This document shows, piece by piece, positions 51,793 to 59,733 of a stretch of 64,000 nucleotides of DNA (its first letter is position 1; the number at the start of each line of letters is the position of its first letter). Source of the stretch: Vulcanimicrobiota bacterium (GTDB lineage: Bacteria > Vulcanimicrobiota > Xenobia > Xenobiales > Xenobiaceae); NCBI GenBank assembly GCA_944322965.1, contig CALUQR010000002.1, forward strand, positions 248,001 through 312,000, read 5' to 3'. A model generated the notes under the pieces. It made no database searches, was not told the DNA's origin, and worked only from the letters and a program-made list of their open reading frames with translations. The position numbers were made by a program, and so were the translations under genes.

Positions 51793-53019
51793 TTAGAGCA
51801 AATGGTTGACGATAGAGTCTCTCAATTTAGGCTCGAACCAAGTCGATTTGGGGGGCATAATCTCGCCCGCATCGGCAATATCCATCAGCTCTTTTAAGCT
51901 CACCGGCCGCATGGAGAAGGCTACTTGGGCCTGGCCGTTATCGACGCGCTTCACCAATTCGCCCGTGCCGCGGATACCGCCCACGAAGTCGATGCGCTCG
52001 TTAGTGCGCGGGTCGTCGATATTTAAGAGGGGCTGCAAGATGTGGTCCTGGAGGATCGCCGCGTCTAAGCGCTGGGCGGGGCTCTGGGCCTTGGCCTTTA
52101 AGGGGTTGAGATCTAAGTCGTACCACTGGTGATCGAGGTACATGCTCACGTGGCCGTCGGCCTGGGGAGCGGGCTGAGCGTTGGGGGTCACGGGTACTAC
52201 TCGGCCGATATCTTCTACCAATTGGGCCGGGGTGTGGCCGTTGAGATCGGCTACTACGCGGTTATAGGCCATAATCTTCAATTGGTTATCGGGGAAGGCT
52301 ACGGCCAGGAAGTAGTTAGCCTCTTCCGTCCCTTTCCACTGGGGATCTTGGGAGCGCAACTGGGCCCGGGTGCGGCTGGCGGAGGCGGCCCGGTGGTGGC
52401 CGTCGGCAATGTAGAGCAGGGGCACTTGGGCGAACTCAGCTACCAGGGGCTGGTAATCCTCTACCTTCCAGGCCGTGTGGCGCACCCCGTCGGGGGCTAC
52501 GAAATTGTAGAGGGGCTCGGTAGCTACGATCTTCTCTACTAAGGCGTCGATCTCGGGGCGAGCTCTATAAGTTAAGAAGACGGGTCCCGTCTGGGCCTGG
52601 GTAGCGATAATGTGGTTAGTGCGATCGTCCTCTTTGGCCTTGCGGGTCTTTTCGTGCTTTTTGATGAGGTCGTTATCGTACTCGTCGACGGCGAAAGTGG
52701 CGGCGATACCCGTCTGGACCTGGTCGCCCATCTGCTGCTGGTAGACGTAGAGGGCCGGGGCCTCTTCCTCGATGAGTACCCCTTCTTGGCGCAACTTGCC
52801 TAAATTTTCAGCCGCTTTGGCGTAGACCGCGGGATCGTAAGCGCCGACCGAATCGGGCAGATCGATCTCCGCTCTAGAGACGTGGATAAAGCTGAGCGGA
52901 TGGCCCGCCCCCAAGGCCGCCGCCTCTTGACGATCTACTACATCGTAGGGTACTTCCGCTACCTGAGCTACGAACTGGGGAGCGGGACGCAGAGCCCGGA
53001 AAGGACGTAAAGTTGACAT
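51793..53019 (-). CDS. DUF1015 family protein
   Basis: ATG 53019 is chosen because an AAGGTGG site lies just upstream and the family start MSTLRPFRALRP follows. Conserved parts include VAEVPYDVVDR, NPLSFIHVSRAEID-like (HPLSFIHVSRAEID), KKHEKTRKAKEDDRTNH, LLYIADGHHRAASASRTR and the closing VRVVDNG-like KRVDNGQAQVAFSMRP. DUF1015 proteins are widespread, especially in anaerobes, often beside serine metabolism genes. Their activity is unknown. Full length at about 408 residues. Confidence 0.92.
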   Translation of the reverse strand: MSTLRPFRALRPAPQFVAQVAEVPYDVVDRQEAAALGAGHPLSFIHVSRAEIDLPDSVGAYDPAVYAKAAENLGKLRQEGVLIEEEAPALYVYQQQMGDQVQTGIAATFAVDEYDNDLIKKHEKTRKAKEDDRTNHIIATQAQTGPVFLTYRARPEIDALVEKIVATEPLYNFVAPDGVRHTAWKVEDYQPLVAEFAQVPLLYIADGHHRAASASRTRAQLRSQDPQWKGTEEANYFLAVAFPDNQLKIMAYNRVVADLNGHTPAQLVEDIGRVVPVTPNAQPAPQADGHVSMYLDHQWYDLDLNPLKAKAQSPAQRLDAAILQDHILQPLLNIDDPRTNERIDFVGGIRGTGELVKRVDNGQAQVAFSMRPVSLKELMDIADAGEIMPPKSTWFEPKLRDSIVNHLL

Positions 53020-53174
53020 CGACACCACCTTATTTTTATTGCGAAGATTGAAAAGACTTAGCCCCTTAAACTGCCTATCTAAGTCGCTAAGCTCTGGATA
53101 AAACTTCTCCCCTCTAAGGGTCGCTACCTCTAAGAGCCGGGGCCCCTTCTGGTAGATAGCGGCGTTAACGGGAA

Positions 53175-53205
53175 GGGAAGCGGGCTCGCCGGAGGCTTCC
53201 CTTTT
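53175..53205 (+). terminator. Forward-strand terminator-like hairpin in the 53.0-53.3 kb spacer
   Basis: GGGAAGC (53175-53181) pairs with GCTTCCC (53195-53201) and is followed by TTTT. No forward gene ends here, so it may close a small RNA or be incidental. The 314-base spacer it lies in (53020-53333) has no credible ORF. Confidence 0.45.
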
Positions 53206-53241
53206 AGTCTAGAGATTTACATTTTATTCATAAGATAGACT

Positions 53242-53270
53242 AGTCAATCTCAGGTTAGAGTCTATATAAT
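53242..53270 (+). promoter_or_regulatory. Possible promoter of the glycine-zipper gene
   Basis: A perfect TATAAT at 53265-53270 lies 17 bases after a weak -35 (AGTCAA) and 64 bases before the gene start. Confidence 0.5.
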
Positions 53271-53333
53271 CAAGGAAGTTTTATGAGGCTAGCTCCATTT
53301 TGTATAGGCGTGGGGCGAGCTTAGGAGGATCAG

Positions 53334-53915
53334 ATGTCTATTAATTCCGTAAATTTGGCGAATACTAACGCCTACCAGATGCAGGGCGTTTCCTCTGTAC
53401 AGTCCGCTCCTCAAGAGGCCGCCGAGGTCCCGTCCGTACCGCAAGAGACCGTCTCCATCGGCGAAGAGCCCCCGGAGACCCCTCAGTACAGCGTTCCTAT
53501 GCGTATAGCCCGCACCGCGGTCGGCGTGGTAGGCGGAGCGATCGGCGGTGTGACCGGCGGTTTCGTAGGTTCCATTAAGGGCGCGGCCCACAGCGAGAAC
53601 TTTGACATCGGTACCGACGGGCGCTCTATCGCCCAGACCGTGGGCGTAGCCACGGGTATCATAGTGGGCGGCGCGGTAGGCGGCGCGGTAGGCGGCCCGA
53701 TGGGCGCGGTAGCCGGCGCGGTAGCTGGTAACGTAGTAGGCAGCGCCGTGGGCGGCGGCGTAGCCGGCGTAGTCGGCGGTTTGGGTTCGGCTGTGAAGGG
53801 CTTCGTTCCCGAGGCCGTAGACGGCGCTAAGAAGGGCTACGACGTGGCTACTTCCGTCTTCGATACCGTAGTCTCCAAGTTCTCCGAGGAGCCCCAAGAG
53901 GCTGCTCAGCAGTAA
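53334..53915 (+). CDS. Glycine-zipper protein
   Basis: The 193-residue product has a polar Gln/Glu/Pro-rich N-terminus (about 1-55). Then come two long Gly/Val/Ala stretches with GxxxG spacing (VGVVGGAIGGVTGGFVGS and IIVGGAVGGAVGGPMGAVAG) that can form membrane-inserted glycine zippers. It has a Glu/Gln-rich tail. There is no classical signal peptide. An AGGAGG site precedes ATG 53334, a promoter-like TATAAT stands upstream and a terminator follows, so it is a monocistronic gene. Membrane pore, phage-like or envelope roles all remain possible. Confidence 0.8.
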   Translation: MSINSVNLANTNAYQMQGVSSVQSAPQEAAEVPSVPQETVSIGEEPPETPQYSVPMRIARTAVGVVGGAIGGVTGGFVGSIKGAAHSENFDIGTDGRSIAQTVGVATGIIVGGAVGGAVGGPMGAVAGAVAGNVVGSAVGGGVAGVVGGLGSAVKGFVPEAVDGAKKGYDVATSVFDTVVSKFSEEPQEAAQQ

Positions 53916-53965
53916 GCAGGGAAGATAGATAGCCTTCTCCTAGGGGGGAGGTCTTCTCTCTAGAG

Positions 53966-53994
53966 GCCAGATTGCCGACGGCGGTCTGGCTTTT
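53966..53994 (+). terminator. Terminator after the glycine-zipper gene
   Basis: GCCAGA (53966-53971) pairs with TCTGGC (53985-53990), followed by four T residues. Confidence 0.65.
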
Positions 53995-54009
53995 ATCTTT
54001 GGGAGAGAA

Positions 54010-54023
54010 ACTCTAATTAGAGT
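54010..54023. promoter_or_regulatory. 14-bp perfect palindrome upstream of manA
   Basis: ACTCTAATTAGAGT is flanked by a further GAGAGA/TCTCTC pair. It might be an operator or a small hairpin; no regulator gene is adjacent. Confidence 0.3.
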
Positions 54024-54178
54024 TAAAAGTTATTCTCTCTCTAGCAGGGGGGACGCGGGACCAGGCGAACCGGGGGAGACAATAATTAAAGGTTATTCAA
54101 TTAAAGAGCGCTCAATGCGCTTTGAGGCGCCAGTTGTCAGTAGAGACCCTCCAAAATTATAGGCTTTGTCTCAAGGAG

Positions 54179-55210
54179 ATGAAGCGGGCCCCCCATTGGG
54201 GGCCCCTTAAGTTTGAACCGCTCTTAGTAGAGCGGGTGTGGGGCGGCGAGGCTCTAGCGGCGCATTACGCTCCCCAGGCGCCTAGTCTCCCCCATACGGG
54301 CGAGATCTGGATCCTCTATGGGGGCTTGCCAGTTATTAACGGCCCTTACCGGGGTTGGACTTTGGACGCCCTCTACCGCAAGTTTCCCTCCCTTTTAGGT
54401 TATTACGGCGAGGAAGAGAACTTCCCCTTACTTATCAAGTGGTTGCGAGCCGAGCGCTGGCTCTCTTTGCAGCTCCATCCCGACACCCCTTGGGCCCAGT
54501 ATTTGAGCGGCGACCAGCGGGCCAGAGGCAAGGATGAGGCCTGGCTGGTGACGGAGGTAGAGCCGGGGGCGGAGCTCATTGCGGGGGTCAAGCCGGGGGT
54601 CAGTTGGGAGGATTTCTGTCGGGCTAAGGGTCCCCAGTTGGCGGAACTCGTCCATCGCGAGCACCCTTATTGGGGCGAGGTCTTTTACATTCCGGCCGGT
54701 TTAGTCCACGCGCTGGGCCCGGGGATCAGCGTCTTAGAGGTCCAAGGGAATAGTCAATTGACGTACCGCCTCTACGATTGGGACCGCCCCGGCTTAGACG
54801 GTCGCCCGCGCCAGCTCCACTTAGAGGAGGCCCGGGCCGTATTGGCCGCCAAGTGGCCCCAAGGGGGAGCGGAGGGGATCCTGCGGGGGAGCGGAGGGCG
54901 CAATTTCCCGCCCTTAGTAGGGGAGGAGCTTTTGAGCGTAGAGCGCTTTCGTTTGGAGTTGCTCTCCCAGAACGCCCGTTGGTCTACCCCTACTTGGGAG
55001 GCGGAGGTGATAGTCTGTACTAAGGGGCAGCTCTCCATCTCCTTGGAAGGTCAGCGCGAGGAATTAATTTGCGGCCAGGTGGCCCTCTTAGCGGCCGGGG
55101 GGCGGGCGGTAGAGTTAGAGTTAGAGGCTGAGAGTAAGGCGGCGCGCGTCACTCTGCCCCATAAATTTGAGCTCTGGGGGGCTAGCTTAGCTCTTGGGGA
55201 TGGTAATTGA
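54179..55210 (+). CDS. manA: Mannose-6-phosphate isomerase, class I
   Basis: Interconverts mannose-6-phosphate and fructose-6-phosphate, feeding GDP-mannose and glycan synthesis. The cupin core has FEPLLVERVWGG at the start, WLSLQLHPDTPWAQ (zinc ligands), GKDEAWLV, GEVFYIPAGLVHALG and VQGNSQLTYRLYDWDR. ATG 54179 gives the expected short N-terminus, but AAGGAG touches it with no spacer. TTG 54134 or 54122 would add 15-19 residues. The gene converges with nadK, overlapping by 29 bases. Confidence 0.9.
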   Translation: MKRAPHWGPLKFEPLLVERVWGGEALAAHYAPQAPSLPHTGEIWILYGGLPVINGPYRGWTLDALYRKFPSLLGYYGEEENFPLLIKWLRAERWLSLQLHPDTPWAQYLSGDQRARGKDEAWLVTEVEPGAELIAGVKPGVSWEDFCRAKGPQLAELVHREHPYWGEVFYIPAGLVHALGPGISVLEVQGNSQLTYRLYDWDRPGLDGRPRQLHLEEARAVLAAKWPQGGAEGILRGSGGRNFPPLVGEELLSVERFRLELLSQNARWSTPTWEAEVIVCTKGQLSISLEGQREELICGQVALLAAGGRAVELELEAESKAARVTLPHKFELWGASLALGDGN

Positions 55211-56063
55211 GCTCCCGGACCATCAACTCTTGGAAGCTGCGGTGGAGATCGCTATAGGGGGAGCTATGGCCTAGTTCTATAAAGGAGGCGCGATAGGGGG
55301 AGCGCCCTAAGAGCACTTCGGCGTTGGCTGCGATAGCTAAGTCGTTTTGGCCGTCGGCTACTACGAAGGGTTGGGCCCCGGAGGTCAAATTGCGCAGGCG
55401 CAGGTGGGTCTCGATGGGCAAGACTAGGGAGCGGATGGAGGAAGAGAAGACGGCGTTGGAGGCTACTAGGCAGAGCGCGTCTTCGATCATTAAAACTGGC
55501 CCTCCGGCGCTAAAGGAGTAGGCGGTAGAGCCCGTCTTAGTAGCTAAGATTAGGCCGTCGCCGCGGATAGCTCCAAAGGGTACGTCGTCTATATGGACCT
55601 CTAAAGAGACGGTGCGGTTGCACCCCCCCACTAAGACTTCGTTTAAGGCTTGGGCCTGCCACAAGAGTTGGCCCTCCTGCCAGACTTGGCACTGGATCAT
55701 ATTGCGCCTCTCCAGTCGGTAGCGTCCGCGCAAGAGATCTTCTAAGGCCGGCTCTAAGTGTTGGGCGTTGACCGTGCAGAGGTAGCCGATGCGCCCGAAA
55801 TTAACCCCTAAGACGGGCACCCCGTGGGGGGCTAAGGAGCGGGCGGCGTGTAAGAGGCTGCCGTCCCCTCCGAAGGCGATGACTAAATCGGCTTCCCGAC
55901 CGGCGCCCACCTCGTTTAGTTCCATAACGCGCAACCCGGCCTTCTCTAAGTAGCGGCGGGTCCGCTGGAGAGCCTGGGTTATTTGCGGATTATCTTTGCG
56001 CCGGTAGAGGGCGACCGAGCGCGGTTGGCGCGAGGCGGGATTAGTACTCAAAGCGCCCTTCAA
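55182..56063 (-). CDS. nadK: NAD kinase
   Basis: Phosphorylates NAD to NADP. The diphosphate-binding motif VIAFGGDGSLLHAAR lies near residue 65. It is followed by PVLGVNFGRIGYLCTV, ALNEVLVGG (the NE motif) and the family signature RGDGLILATKTGSTAYSFSA with GGPVL. Length (293 residues) is normal. The reverse-strand gene overlaps the end of manA and faces it. Confidence 0.95.
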   Translation of the reverse strand: MKGALSTNPASRQPRSVALYRRKDNPQITQALQRTRRYLEKAGLRVMELNEVGAGREADLVIAFGGDGSLLHAARSLAPHGVPVLGVNFGRIGYLCTVNAQHLEPALEDLLRGRYRLERRNMIQCQVWQEGQLLWQAQALNEVLVGGCNRTVSLEVHIDDVPFGAIRGDGLILATKTGSTAYSFSAGGPVLMIEDALCLVASNAVFSSSIRSLVLPIETHLRLRNLTSGAQPFVVADGQNDLAIAANAEVLLGRSPYRASFIELGHSSPYSDLHRSFQELMVRELNYHPQELS

Positions 56064-56142
56064 TTAGATAGTTGAGGCTACCTTACCTGCTGGGCCTAGC
56101 GGGGGAGGGAGAGCCCTTTAGGGGAGTGAAGAGGGCTCTATT

Positions 56143-56838
56143 ATGGAATGGTCTACTTTCTTAGAGGGGCGCATCCCCTACTTACAATATCTCTACTCTT
56201 ACCAGCAAAAGTTGGTTCAGACTGCGCTCAGCTGGGAAGAGCTCTTAACTAGGGCTCAGGGGGCGCAAGGCTTGGCCTTAGTGACCGTCGACGCGGTGCG
56301 CGGTTTCTGTTCGGAGGGGCCTATGCATTCGCCCCAGATGGCGGCTATTATCCCCACTATCGTTAATTATCTCACTAAAGCCCATCAGTTGGGGGTGAGA
56401 GAGCTTCTCTTTACTTGCGATAATCACTTAGCTGAGAGTCGCGAATTTAGAGCCTATCCCGCCCACTGTCTAGCGGGGAGCAGCGAGAGCCGCTTAGAGG
56501 AGCGCTTAGAGAACTTAGAGTGCGCGGAGCTCTTTAAGATCTTTCCCAAAGAGAGTATTAGCTCTTTAGTCGATACGCGGCTTTTAGAGTACTTAGAGGG
56601 TCTACCCAACCTGCGCCAGATCGTCTTAATGGGCGGGGTGACCGATCTCTGTCTCTACCATTTGGCTGCCGGTTTACTCTTCTTTGCCATTACGCGCCGC
56701 CATCCTTGGCAATTAATTATCCCCGCCCAGGCGGTGGCTACCTTCGATTCGCCTACCCACGACGCCGGGCTCTTACAGCCCTTATTCTTAGAGCATTTGC
56801 AGAGTATGGGGGTAGAAGTGGTGGGAGGCCTAACTTAG
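56143..56838 (+). CDS. Isochorismatase-like cysteine hydrolase
   Basis: The family hydrolyses amides or vinyl ethers, for example nicotinamide. The three catalytic residues can be assigned: Asp in LVTVDAVRGFCSEG, Lys in IFPKESISSLVDT and Cys in LMGGVTDLCLYHLA. The N-terminus has an extra 45 residues (Tyr/Gln/Leu-rich) before the core. Beside nadK, a nicotinamidase-type role in NAD recycling is attractive but unproven. ATG 56143 is used. Confidence 0.87.
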   Translation: MEWSTFLEGRIPYLQYLYSYQQKLVQTALSWEELLTRAQGAQGLALVTVDAVRGFCSEGPMHSPQMAAIIPTIVNYLTKAHQLGVRELLFTCDNHLAESREFRAYPAHCLAGSSESRLEERLENLECAELFKIFPKESISSLVDTRLLEYLEGLPNLRQIVLMGGVTDLCLYHLAAGLLFFAITRRHPWQLIIPAQAVATFDSPTHDAGLLQPLFLEHLQSMGVEVVGGLT

Positions 56839-56852
56839 AGTCTTTTAGAGGC

Positions 56853-56879
56853 GGGGGGCCCTAAAAAGGGCCCCCAAGA
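56853..56879. terminator. GC-rich hairpin between two convergent genes, first of two
   Basis: GGGGGCCC pairs with GGGCCCCC around TAAAAA, just after the hydrolase stop. It has no clear T tract on the forward strand. Confidence 0.55.
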
Positions 56880-56882
56880 ACT

Positions 56883-56916
56883 TTCCCCGCTCCAGCCTAC
56901 CGGCTGGAGCGGGGAA
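56883..56916. terminator. GC-rich hairpin between two convergent genes, second of two
   Basis: A perfect 15-bp stem pairs 56883-56897 with 56902-56916 around TACC. It likely acts in both directions between the hydrolase and STAS genes. Confidence 0.6.
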
Positions 56917-56951
56917 GAGAGGGGCTAGGCCCTTAAGATTATTCCTCTAAT

Positions 56952-57299
56952 TTAGGAGGCGAAGGCGGCGATAGCGGCCTCGTTATTATCGAAGATCTTA
57001 AAGATCTTCACTAAGCCGGTGATAGTAAAGACCTTCTTGATCTGCTGATCGACGCAGACTAAGAAGATGTTGCCGCTATGCTCGCGCACCTTCTTTAAGG
57101 CTCCGATCAAGATCCCTAAGCCGGTGCTGTCGATATAGCGCACCTGCTCCAGGTTGATAATTAAGTTGTAGTGGCCTTCCTCGATCAGGGCGTTGATGGC
57201 CTCTTTGACCTTGGGAGAGGTATAGACGTCGATCTCGCCGCTGACGTCCACCTGGGCGGCCTTATTTTCAATAACTTTGGTGACGACTTTAATGTCCAA
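56952..57299 (-). CDS. STAS-domain anti-sigma factor antagonist
   Basis: The 115-residue protein is a single STAS domain of the SpoIIAA/RsbV type. AAQVDVSGEIDVYTSPKVKE and the switch motif YIDSTGLGILIG are present; its Ser is the site phosphorylated by anti-sigma kinases and dephosphorylated by PP2C enzymes. No matching anti-sigma kinase gene is in the window. It follows the YtxH gene by 49 bases on the same strand. Confidence 0.92.
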   Translation of the reverse strand: MDIKVVTKVIENKAAQVDVSGEIDVYTSPKVKEAINALIEEGHYNLIINLEQVRYIDSTGLGILIGALKKVREHSGNIFLVCVDQQIKKVFTITGLVKIFKIFDNNEAAIAAFAS

Positions 57300-57348
57300 A
57301 ACGGATCCTCCCGCTTCTCGCTGGCTATCTAAAAGGTATCAGAATTTC

Positions 57349-57735
57349 TTAAGCTTTCTCTGGGGTAGGAGCCTCGGCGGGCGCTTCCGGAGCGGGAGCG
57401 GCGCTGGGAGCGGACTCCACCTCAGTCTGGGCCAGAGGCTGACCAGCTTCGGGGGCGTAACGCTCGCGCATACTCTCGCAATAACGCTTGCCGCGCTCTA
57501 AGGCTTCATTGGTATTGCTTTGGAGCTCACGGGCCGCTTCGGCCGCCTTCTGGCGGTACTCGGCGAAGAGCTCGCTCATCCGGGACTTATACTCCGAAGT
57601 ACGGTCGTTCAACATGCGCCGGCTCTCTTCGCCCGAACGGGGCGCCAAGATCAGGCCCGCCGAGACTCCGATAGCGGTTCCCGCCAACAGACCGATGAAG
57701 AAGCTCATACCCTCGTTACTTTTGCTCACCTGCAT
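57349..57735 (-). CDS. YtxH-domain protein
   Basis: A glycine-rich membrane helix (MSFFIGLLAGTAIGVSAGLI) is followed by LAPRSGEESRRML, the hallmark of the YtxH/general-stress family, then a long charged helix and an Ala/Pro/Glu-rich tail. A single-pass membrane location is expected. ATG 57735 is used; GTG 57729 or 57744 are alternatives, with GAGG just upstream. It lies upstream of the STAS gene, the same pairing with stress signalling often seen for YtxH proteins. Confidence 0.85.
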   Translation of the reverse strand: MQVSKSNEGMSFFIGLLAGTAIGVSAGLILAPRSGEESRRMLNDRTSEYKSRMSELFAEYRQKAAEAARELQSNTNEALERGKRYCESMRERYAPEAGQPLAQTEVESAPSAAPAPEAPAEAPTPEKA

Positions 57736-57812
57736 ACACCTCACGCTTGATCGCTTGATATGGGTACTGCTAATTCTCCCTTAAACTATACTTACCTCCC
57801 TCAAAGGGGAGT

Positions 57813-59063
57813 TTACTCTGCATTGGGGGCCAAAATAGCGGAGGAACAGGTCGCTTTCCAGACGGGCCAGAGGGAGAAGAGCCAGCATAATAAGTTGAGT
57901 AGAGGCCAGATCCATAATTGGGAGCCCCAAGTAGGTAGGAAGAGGGGCGAATCGGCCAAGAGGGGGATCTTGAAGGCGCCATAGAGATTGAGGGCTTGAC
58001 CTGCTAAGAGGCCGACTACCAGCCCTAAAAAGCTTCCGGCCAGCCCTATAAAGAGGGTGCGCCACCAAAAGATCAGCAATAAGTCGCCTCGCGAGGCGCC
58101 CAGAGCTCTAAAGAGAGCCAGGCGGCGGGCGTTGATCTTGACCTCTAAACTAAAATTAGAGTAGAGGGCCACCCCCGCGCAGAGGGCTAAGAGGAGGGAG
58201 AAGAGGGCTAAGGCCAAGCGCCCCCAGCCCAGAGCTTGACCGACCTCTAGGGCCAACTCCACTTGGGGAGCGCGCAGATGGAAGCGTTGGAGGGTAGGTT
58301 GGAGACCTTCTAAATAGGAGGGATCGCGCAAGAATAAGAGCAGGGCCTGGGGGCGCAGGGGTTGCGCGCTAATCTTTTGGGCTACCGAATAGGGGATAGC
58401 CGGGCCGCTGACCCCGATTAAAGGGGAGATAGCTAAGATCTGACAGCGCAATTGGGCGGGGGGTTGCTCGTCCCTTTTAAAGCTAGAGCGGCCGATCTCC
58501 AAAGAGAAGTGGCGCCCCACCAAGAGTTGGCCGCTTAAGGGGGGGAGGGTAGTATGGACGCTCATAGCGGCCAAGAGGGTCTCTACTACTCCGCTAGGCA
58601 ATAGGGCCGGGATCTCTCCCGCGCTAGGTAAGGATTCGGGAGAAAGATCTAACTCTTGACTGAGGTGGGTAAAGAATTGGTCGTCTACCGCCTCTACCAA
58701 CATATCGCTATAAAAGCTCTGACCCCCATATTGGGCCCTTAAGAGGGCGGGCCGTTCCAGATGGGCCTGGCGGTAGAGGGCTACTACCCCCGGCAAGCGG
58801 CGCAGAGTCTCGATACTCTGCTCAGTGAGGCCCGAATCGACCTGGAGGGGGCCTAGCGAGTAGCGCTGGGGCTCTAAACGCACTACTTGGGGCAGTTCGC
58901 CTACCAACTGTCTTTGGACTAAGCGCTCTAAACCGTTACTCAGACTAAATAATAAGAGACTCACCGCCCCCACAAAGGCCAAGCTAAAGATGAGGCCCCA
59001 CTTCTTATAGGGGGGATCGCCTAGCTCGCCCCAAGCTAATCTCCACAGGCGTAGAGCGCGCAT
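57813..59063 (-). CDS. ABC transporter permease, MacB/LolE-like (FtsX domain)
   Basis: An N-terminal membrane helix (about residues 22-45), a large periplasmic loop of about 230 residues and three C-terminal membrane helices give the topology of FtsX/MacB-type permeases. The C-terminal ALYSNFSLEVKINARRLALF and RALGASRGDLLLIFWWRTLF, with a coupling-helix look, are typical. It is encoded one base after its ATPase partner. It may extract lipoproteins or export an antimicrobial or peptide; the substrate is unclear. Confidence 0.86.
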   Translation of the reverse strand: MRALRLWRLAWGELGDPPYKKWGLIFSLAFVGAVSLLLFSLSNGLERLVQRQLVGELPQVVRLEPQRYSLGPLQVDSGLTEQSIETLRRLPGVVALYRQAHLERPALLRAQYGGQSFYSDMLVEAVDDQFFTHLSQELDLSPESLPSAGEIPALLPSGVVETLLAAMSVHTTLPPLSGQLLVGRHFSLEIGRSSFKRDEQPPAQLRCQILAISPLIGVSGPAIPYSVAQKISAQPLRPQALLLFLRDPSYLEGLQPTLQRFHLRAPQVELALEVGQALGWGRLALALFSLLLALCAGVALYSNFSLEVKINARRLALFRALGASRGDLLLIFWWRTLFIGLAGSFLGLVVGLLAGQALNLYGAFKIPLLADSPLFLPTWGSQLWIWPLLNLLCWLFSLWPVWKATCSSAILAPNAE

Positions 59064-59064
59064 C

Positions 59065-59730
59065 TTAAGAACCTACCTCTAAGATCTGCCAGTCGGGATG
59101 CTCCAACTTAGGCGGCAAGTAGTGGGCGGTCATGACGATAGCCGCCTGAGAGTAGCTTTGCAGGCGCTCTAAAAGTTGGATCATCTTCTGGGCTTGGGGG
59201 GGATCGAGATGGGCTAAGGGCTCGTCGGCTAAGAGGAGTACCGGATTATTTAAGAGGGCTCGGGCCGCCGCCACGCGCTGTTTCTGGCCGCCCGAAAGGT
59301 GCCCGGCTAAAGTCTGTTTCCAGGGGGTGAGTCCCAAAAATTCTAAGAGCTCTAGGGCTCGGGCTTGACCCTGGGCCAAGGGTTTGGCGCCAAAATAGAG
59401 GGGCAAGAGCACATTTTGCAAGACGCTGCGCTGATGATCTAATTGCGGATCTTGGAAGATAAAGCCTACCTTCTCCTGGCGCCAACGCGCCAACTGGCCC
59501 TCGCTTGCAGGTAGGGGCCGCCCCTCAAAGAGTATCTCGCCCCCTTGGGGGCGCAAGAGTCCGCCCACTAGATTTAAGAGGGTGGTCTTACCTGAGCCCG
59601 AGTAACCTTGTAAGAGCCAAAACTGGCCCGCCTCTACCCGCCAATTGAAATTAGCGAGGAGCGGAGCGGCCTGACTCTTAGGGGCGTAACTAAAAGAGAG
59701 ATCTCTACACTCTAAGAGGGGGGGCGCCAT
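59065..59730 (-). CDS. ABC transporter ATPase, LolD/MacB-like
   Basis: Complete nucleotide-binding domain with Walker A (YSGSGKTTLLNLVGG), Q loop (GFIFQDPQLDHQRSVLQN), ABC signature (LSGGQKQR), Walker B (LLLADEPLAHLD) and H loop (MTAHY). At 221 residues and with the downstream FtsX-type permease it forms a MacB- or LolD-like exporter. The gene follows sppA by a few bases on the same strand and may be cotranscribed with it. Confidence 0.92.
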   Translation of the reverse strand: MAPPLLECRDLSFSYAPKSQAAPLLANFNWRVEAGQFWLLQGYSGSGKTTLLNLVGGLLRPQGGEILFEGRPLPASEGQLARWRQEKVGFIFQDPQLDHQRSVLQNVLLPLYFGAKPLAQGQARALELLEFLGLTPWKQTLAGHLSGGQKQRVAAARALLNNPVLLLADEPLAHLDPPQAQKMIQLLERLQSYSQAAIVMTAHYLPPKLEHPDWQILEVGS

Positions 59731-59733
59731 GAG

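Noticed and set aside
53289-53897. Open reverse-strand frame of 202 codons opposite the glycine-zipper gene
   Set aside because: It mirrors the Gly/Ala/Val-rich codons of the forward gene, giving a repetitive Tyr/Ala/His/Arg product. It has no ribosome site, and the forward gene has a start signal, promoter-like element and terminator.
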